From: Desmodus rotundus
Taxonomy: Eukaryota; Chordata; Mammalia; Chiroptera; Phyllostomidae
NCBI RefSeq assembly: GCF_022682495.2
Contig: NC_071389.1
Span: forward strand, 107,239,951 to 107,303,950
Direction: 5' to 3'
Length of the DNA: 64,000 bases
Shown here one piece after another: positions 58,529 to 64,000 of the stretch; position 1 is the stretch's first letter, and every line of letters starts with the position of its first letter. The notes beneath the pieces were generated by a model. The model was not told the DNA's origin, made no database searches, and was given only the letters and a program-made list of their open reading frames with translations. Position numbers and translations under genes: made by a program.

Positions 58529-59551
58529 GAGATGAGTTCTCCCAGGAGACTTCTAAGGCCCAAGGACAGGGGCTGAGGTGGTCATCTGATGACTCTGTCT
58601 GCAGTTGCCTAGCATATACTGGGTGCTCAATAAATATTTGCTGATTGGGTATAGCAGTATATAAACACAAAGAACTGTGGAAGCTCAGGGAGGGGCTGAT
58701 TAATCCTGCTGGGGTCCAGGATGAACACCCGCTCACTAGGAGAAGGGGACAGAGCACCCTCACCCCTGCCTTCCTGTAAGGCCTGAGAACAGCACACACT
58801 CTATTTTTAAAGGGGTTCTATTTGTTTTAACAAACACACAAAAGAGACAAACCAAACAAGCCTGGATTCTGTTCTAATTATATTACCTCAAGCTGTCAGG
58901 ACTAACAGCCTGAAAATGTCTGTAGACTGGTTGCATGTGAATTCCACTTTTTTATTTGTTTCCTTTGACTCCAAAGTGGCTGGTAAACTCAAGCCAAATT
59001 TCTTCCCAATTCACTCATTGTGAGCCGAGGGGAACTGAACACCACCTTCCTGAAGAGTGCAGAGAAGGTATTAATCCAGCTGCCGTCCCTGCCCAACCCA
59101 TTCTTCTTCCTTTGATACTTCCTCTTGGGTATGTGTCGGGGATCGGTCAGATATTAAGGGATGCAGGAGAATATGGTGACTAGAATCAGGAAGCCAGACA
59201 TCTTATGGAAATAAGGAGGAAAAGAAAATTCTTACACTTTATAGTCTTCCACGAATGCCTGATTTTGCATTGCGGAGGCAGGGTGCTCTGTTCAGTTAAT
59301 GCGGGGGCAGGGTAGGCATGGCAGTGGTAAGAGGAGAGAGAAACTTTGTTCATTTGTCTCTTCTCTTCCTCTGACCAGCCACAGACTGACATCTAAGGGG
59401 CTAGTCATTGCTGGAGCCAGCTTATATCAGCTCACCAGGGCCAATTGTTAAATTTTCAGGAATTTTGTAAATCGGCCGATAAATATATTCATTATTAAAA
59501 ATTAACTATACAAACTTATAGTTAAGTAGGTTATATTAAAAACAAAGGTGT

Positions 59552-59769
59552 GCCCTCATTGGTGTGACTCAGTGGATTGAGCATCAACCTGCAAACTTAA
59601 GGGTTGCTGGTTCAATTCTCAGTCAGGGCATGTGACTGGGTTGTGGACCAGGTCAGGTCCCCAGTGGGCGGGCACGTGAGAGGCAATCACATGTTGATGT
59701 TTCTTTCCCTCTCTTTCTCCTTCCCTTCCCCTCTGCCTAAAATAAATAAATAAAATCTTTTAAAAAACC
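59552..59769 (+). mobile_element. VES SINE
   Basis: Sense VES: 'gccctcattggtgtgactcagtgg' head, 'ggttcaattctcagtcagggc' (B-box region), CT-rich block and 'aaataaataaataaaatc' tail. Exact 9-bp duplication CAAAGGTGT at 59543-59551 and 59770-59778. Confidence 0.95.
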
Positions 59770-60289
59770 CAAAGGTGTTAAATGCTCAAAACTCATAACT
59801 GCCTAATTTAACTACATTTTGCTGTTTATGTTTTTATAGTTATTTACATCTGTTATATGTGTATGGTGGAAATACTATACCCTGATATAGTATTACGTGT
59901 CTCTTCTTCATCTCTATGTTCAGTGATATCATGATAGCTTGAAGTTGTCCAATGTGGAAATGTTTATACCAGGGAACGTAGCAAATGCTGCAAAGCAGGG
60001 CTTTTTTCCCCACCAGGGAGTTGATTGTTAAAACATTTAGTAGCACCCGGCTGCAAGGGACCCTCTGAAGTTTCTTAGGCATGGACTTGCTTCAGTTTCT
60101 GTAGGCCTTGGGGAGCTGTGGACTGTCTAGCTCAGTGATCTCTGAGGATAAAACAGGTATCTTGAATAATGTTTGCGGACCATAACACTGGTCTGCAACC
60201 AATTGTTCTGCAGCCCAATTGTTCTGTACTGGGCATATTATCACTCTGTAGTTGGAAATATATAATTAATCATCAAATAGAATATAATT

Positions 60290-61640
60290 CAGAATAGATT
60301 TTAGTGGGTTTATTGAGTATAATTTACAAACCATACAATTCACCCATTTAAAGTGTACTGTTCAATGATAGTACATCTAGAGTGTCGAGCAACCATCACA
60401 GAAGTCAGTTTTAAAACATTGTCATCACCCACCAAAAGAAACCTTGTACCCGTTAGAAGTCAGTCTCCATTTTCCCCCAACCTTCACTTTCTCCTTCAAG
60501 CCCCACCTAGGTATCCTCTAATTTACTTTCTGTCTCTCTGGATTTGTCTAACTGGACATTCCATATAAGTGATACCATCCAATAGGTGGCCTTTTGTAAC
60601 TGGCTTCTTCCACATAACATAATGTTTTCAAGGTTTATCTGGGCTGGACCAAGTATCAGCACTCCATTCTTCTTTGTTGCTGAGTAACATTCCATTGTGT
60701 GGCTGTACTACATTTATTTATTCTTTCATCAATTGATGGATATTTGGGTTGTTTACACTTTCTGGCTATCAAAAATAATACTACCATGAGCATTCATGTG
60801 CGGACATCAGTTTTTTATTTCCCTTGGGTATACGCATACCTGGAATTGCTGGGTCATATGCTAACTTGGTCCTTAACAATTTGAAGAACTGCCAAACTGT
60901 TTTCCAACATGGTCGCACCATTTTACATTCCCACTGGCAGTGTCTGAGATTCCAATCTCTCCACGTACTTGCTAACATATTATTGTCTGTCTTCTATTTT
61001 AGTGAGTCTAGTCCATGTAAAATGGTATCTCATTTTGGTTTTGGTTTGCATTACCTTAATGACTAATGATTTTGAACATCTTTTTGTGGCTTATTGTCCA
61101 TTTGTATATCTTTTGGGGGGAAATTTCTACTTAGATTCTTTGCTTGTTTAAATGGAGTTATCTTTTTATTATTGAGTTGTGAGATTTCTAGATCCAAGTC
61201 CCATATGGGATACAAGATTTGCAAACATTTTCTCCCATTGTGTCAGCTGTCTTTTCACTTTCTTGATGGTGTACTTTGAATCACAAAAGTTTTGTAAATG
61301 TAATGATATTTAATTGTTTATTTTTTCTTTTGTTGCACTTTTGATGTTATATCTAAGAAAGCTTTGCCTAGCCCAAGTTCTTGAATACTTACTTGTACAT
61401 TATCTTCTGAGTTTTGTAGTTTTTGCTCTTACGTTCAGAACTTTGATGTATTTAGAGTTAATTTTGTGTGTGATATAAGGAAGGAGTCCAGCTTCATTCT
61501 TCTGCGTGTGGATATCCAAATGCCTCAGCACTATTTGTTGGAAAGAGTATTCTTTCTATATTTAATTGTCTTGGTGTAGAATAAATTTTTAGATGTTACC
61601 TTACAAAGTTTTACTTGATTCTACCCCAATTTCTTGAAAC
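60290..61640 (-). mobile_element. Old L1 3' portion (L1M-type)
   Basis: The complement runs from the 3' UTR ('gtgggtttattgagtataatttac', 'ccatacaattcacccatttaaag') through the ORF2 end ('ccattgtgtggctgtactac', 'attgctgggtcatatgctaac', 'atggtatctcattttggttttgg') to about 'cctcagcactatttgttgg'. Minus-strand translation shows 'MECYSATKKN' and 'WRDWNLRHCQWECK'-like text with stops. Inactive. Confidence 0.88.
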
Positions 61641-61689
61641 ATTTGTTTATTTTCTTACATTATTTACATTATTATATTATTTCTTACAT

Positions 61690-62080
61690 GACCCAATAGC
61701 TTAGGCTCCATGGCCAACCTCTCCCATAGGTCACCAGTCTTGACATACACACCAGCATGCCTGCAACCCAGAGAGGAGCCACTCTCTGATGTGCAGGTGT
61801 GTTAGTCAAGACAGACAACACGCTGTAACAAATAACCCCCAAATCTCAGTGGCCCAACAAAGTTAAGGTTTCTTCCCCTCTCTCTCGTACAGCCTAGTGG
61901 GAGTTGATGGGGGGTAGGAGGTACTCCACACTGTCACTCAGGATCCAGCCTCTTTCTGCCCAGTGGCTCTGTGCCCAATAAAGCCTCCTAATCCTTCCCC
62001 AGATCTTCTGGAAAACAGAGAAGAGGGATGAGCGTGTGGGAAATTTTAAGGGCCAGGTCTGAAAGTGGCACATATCGCTC
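61690..62080. repeat. Probable old LTR/MaLR-like fragment
   Basis: 'acgctgtaacaaataacccccaaatctcagtggccc' resembles '...gctgtgtaacaaatcaccccaaaacttagtggc' of an old mammalian repeat. Limits uncertain. Confidence 0.45.
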
Positions 62081-62084
62081 CTGT

Positions 62085-63010
62085 TCACTGTTCATTCCCC
62101 TAAACTCATTCACAGCCTAAATGCCTGCAAAAGAAACTGAGAAATTAGGCATACTCTTTGCTGGGAGGAAAAGGATACAGAATCTGGTGAACACACAGCA
62201 GCTTCTGCCATACCATCTGTTTTAAGAAATGTGTGTGCAAGTGTACTTCTAACTCCTGCACAGAACCCTCCACTTCTAACCATCCTGCTCTACACTCTGT
62301 GTGAGGGGACACCTCTCCTCCCCAGTAATTCATTCTCTGTTCATGAGCCTACGTGGAAGGAAATTGTTAGTTTGAAAAAAGGTGGATTTCTGTCTGAGCG
62401 CAAGAGAGAAACAGAAGTGCTACAAAGTCCATGGGAAATGCTGGAGGACACACCAGTCAAGGAGGAGTGAATGGATTTTCTGGAGCCTGAGGAAAGGGAA
62501 TCCAAAACCTACAAAACACTAAATCCTTGGGTATTGCTTACGCTAAGGTTCAATTCTATATTATGAATTTGGATCTAGTAATGTCATAAAGTGAGGCATC
62601 ATGAACAAATGTAGCATGAACACAAAGGAGGTTTTGCCCCTTCAGAAAGAACTCCTTGGAATTAAATTTTATAGCCCTCTGATCAAACTGTTCTTTTGTC
62701 TCATAATCATGTGAACCCCTCATTTTTCTTCTACGTTCAGCTGACTAAAAAGCTTTCTTCTGCTTTGCCACTAAATGAGAATGCAGGAAAGGCAGCCACA
62801 TTTTCTCGAACTGCTCCCATGGCAGTCTGAGAAAATGAAGACTTTTTAAGTCTCTCCCCAACAATCTGCTGTCCAAGTTGACTAGTCCTAATGCCTCTGG
62901 TTTTTCTTCAGGAGGGTGGCAATAGCTAGTTCCCTTCAGAGTAGCTTCAAGTTCCCTGCACCTCTTTCTAACTTTGTACCCTAAACTAAACTAATACTCA
63001 TATTAGAAGA
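62085..63010. other. Unassigned non-coding DNA
   Basis: No repeat or exon recognised. Confidence 0.3.
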
Positions 63011-63029
63011 AACATTTGTGTGCATTTCT

Positions 63030-63283
63030 TTTCTTTTTCTTTTTTTAATCCTCCCCTGAGGATATTTTTTTCATCACTTTTTGGAGAGAGAGGAAGGAAG
63101 GGAGAAAGAGAGAGAGAGGAACATCAATGTGAAAGAGAAACATGGATTGGCTGTCTTCTCATACACAACCCAATCGGGATTGAATCCACATCCTGGGTAT
63201 GTGTCCTGACTGGGAATCAAACCTGTAACCTTTTGGTCCATGGGATGACCCTCCAACCAACTGAGCCACACTCGCCAGGGCAT
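63030..63283 (-). mobile_element. VES SINE (longer variant)
   Basis: Reverse VES whose left end carries an extra 'aatcctcccctgaggatat' block before the GA-rich part, a feature of one VES subfamily. The core 'gtgtcctgactgggaatcaaacc' and head complement 'actgagccacactcgccaggg' follow. Target duplication GTGTGCATTTCT (63018-63029) and GTATGCATTTCT (63284-63295), one mismatch. Confidence 0.92.
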
Positions 63284-63299
63284 GTATGCATTTCTGATA

Positions 63300-64000
63300 G
63301 ATTCACTTTGCCACCAACTTTCTAGAAGCATCACCCATTGGTCCCATCTATGTTTGTAGGTCAGAGATTTCCTCCCTTTCAAAAATGTTGGCTGTGGTTG
63401 GGTGTCTCCTCTCCTCTCCAGCAACAACCCCTCTGTCTGTCCTTTGACCCTTGTCTTGGGCCACACCCTGTACCTAAAATATTCTTTCATGCCTAGCTCA
63501 AAATCCCCTCCTACCAATATTCAAATAATTTAAAAATCAGACCCCCCCCCAGCAAAACCCATATTGTCTGGACTTGCCATTCATATACCACATCAAAAAT
63601 TCTTGCACCATTCTTTTATTCATTTCACTAATGAGCACACTTGTTATTTGTCTCAGACTGGTTTGCCCAGTTAAGGCTGTTAGTCTGAATCAGTGAGTTC
63701 CCTCTTCCACTGCTTTTCATCCTTGATTACAGCTACAAAAAAAACAGTGTTCTGCTTCCAGAGCAAAGATATTTGGTTCAGGGCCTTTGGGCCCATGAAA
63801 CATCAGAACTGAAGTGATACCTTTAGCTCCCATGGTACATATGTGAAGTAAAAAAAGGGGAAGGAAAGCTGAGTGAACCAGCATTTATGTAGACCCTTTA
63901 TCATGTGCTCTGAGCTGTGTTTGGTGCTGTTTATATAGCATCTTAGAAATTCTCACCTGAATCCAATAAAGAAAATCCTCATTTTCTGGAGGTTCAGAGT
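63300..64000. other. Unassigned DNA ending in a MIR-like piece
   Basis: A C-run lies at 63542-63550. From about 63880 'tttatcatgtgctctgagctgtg' with 'attctcacctgaatcc' resembles a reverse MIR running off the window. Nothing else recognised. Confidence 0.35.

Larger units (their letters stand above)
57206..60285. other. Mostly unassigned non-coding DNA with a hairpin and one VES
   Basis: Apart from the items listed separately, I see only a short L2-like end at 58605-58650 ('gcatatactgggtgctcaataaatatttgc'). Frames of up to 128 codons lack domains. Confidence 0.35.

Noticed and set aside
1..64000. CRISPR array, operons, prokaryotic or phage genes
   Set aside because: No regularly spaced repeats, no dense gene arrangement, and the repeat content is plainly mammalian.

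Overview
This is vertebrate nuclear DNA, almost certainly from a bat. Nine copies of a tRNA-derived SINE with the VES signature are present: a Pol III A/B-box head, a body reading 'cagggcacatgcctgggttg', a CT-rich stretch and a tail ending near AAATAAAATCTTT. VES is the characteristic SINE of many bats. The rest is mammalian junk of several ages: L1, L2, MIR, MaLR and other LTRs, hAT and mariner remnants. I see no intact protein-coding gene, no convincing exon of a host gene, no free-standing tRNA or rRNA gene, and nothing prokaryotic. The window is best read as intergenic or deep-intronic sequence. Nearly all its open reading frames are chance frames or L1 fragments.

Layout. 1-9.4 kb: ancient repeats (an unnamed old family, MIR, L2, L1M, MaLR-like LTRs). 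A VES inside a MIR lies at 1.4 kb, and a VES split by a solo LTR lies at 7.86-8.64 kb. 9.5-22.1 kb: a stacked LINE block. An ancient minus-strand L1 was hit by a VES (11.3 kb), by a processed copy of BCAS2 mRNA (12.16-13.04 kb), and by a younger, long minus-strand L1 (about 14.24-21.4 kb). That younger L1 was itself hit by a still younger L1 carrying a 5' inversion (14.645-15.517 kb). A mariner remnant follows at 21.46-21.90 kb. 22.1-25.1 kb: L1 pieces in both orientations, a VES, and a 204-bp hAT-like element with perfect 15-bp terminal repeats. 25.3-26.1 kb: the old family again. 26.1-31.9 kb: the longest stretch where I recognise no clear repeat. 32-49 kb: scattered VES, MIR (two split by L1 insertions), MaLR LTR, a (TTTCC)n tract, and a mariner remnant at 48.85-49.42 kb. 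50.04-51.07 kb: a young 5'-truncated L1 with an open ORF2 end and a 15-bp target duplication. 51-64 kb: old repeats, a probable ERV1-type solo LTR, a near-perfect hairpin at 58.5 kb, old L1 fragments in both orientations, and two more VES.

Nothing here looks like a set of genes working together. The main interest is retrotransposition archaeology: who jumped into whom, with target duplications that can be read directly. A few structures deserve a second look: an ORF1/ORF2 deletion junction in the long L1, a twin-primed nested L1, a solo LTR inside a SINE, a mariner carrying a piece of another transposon, and the hairpin. Family names are from memory of consensus sequences and would need a repeat-library search to confirm.
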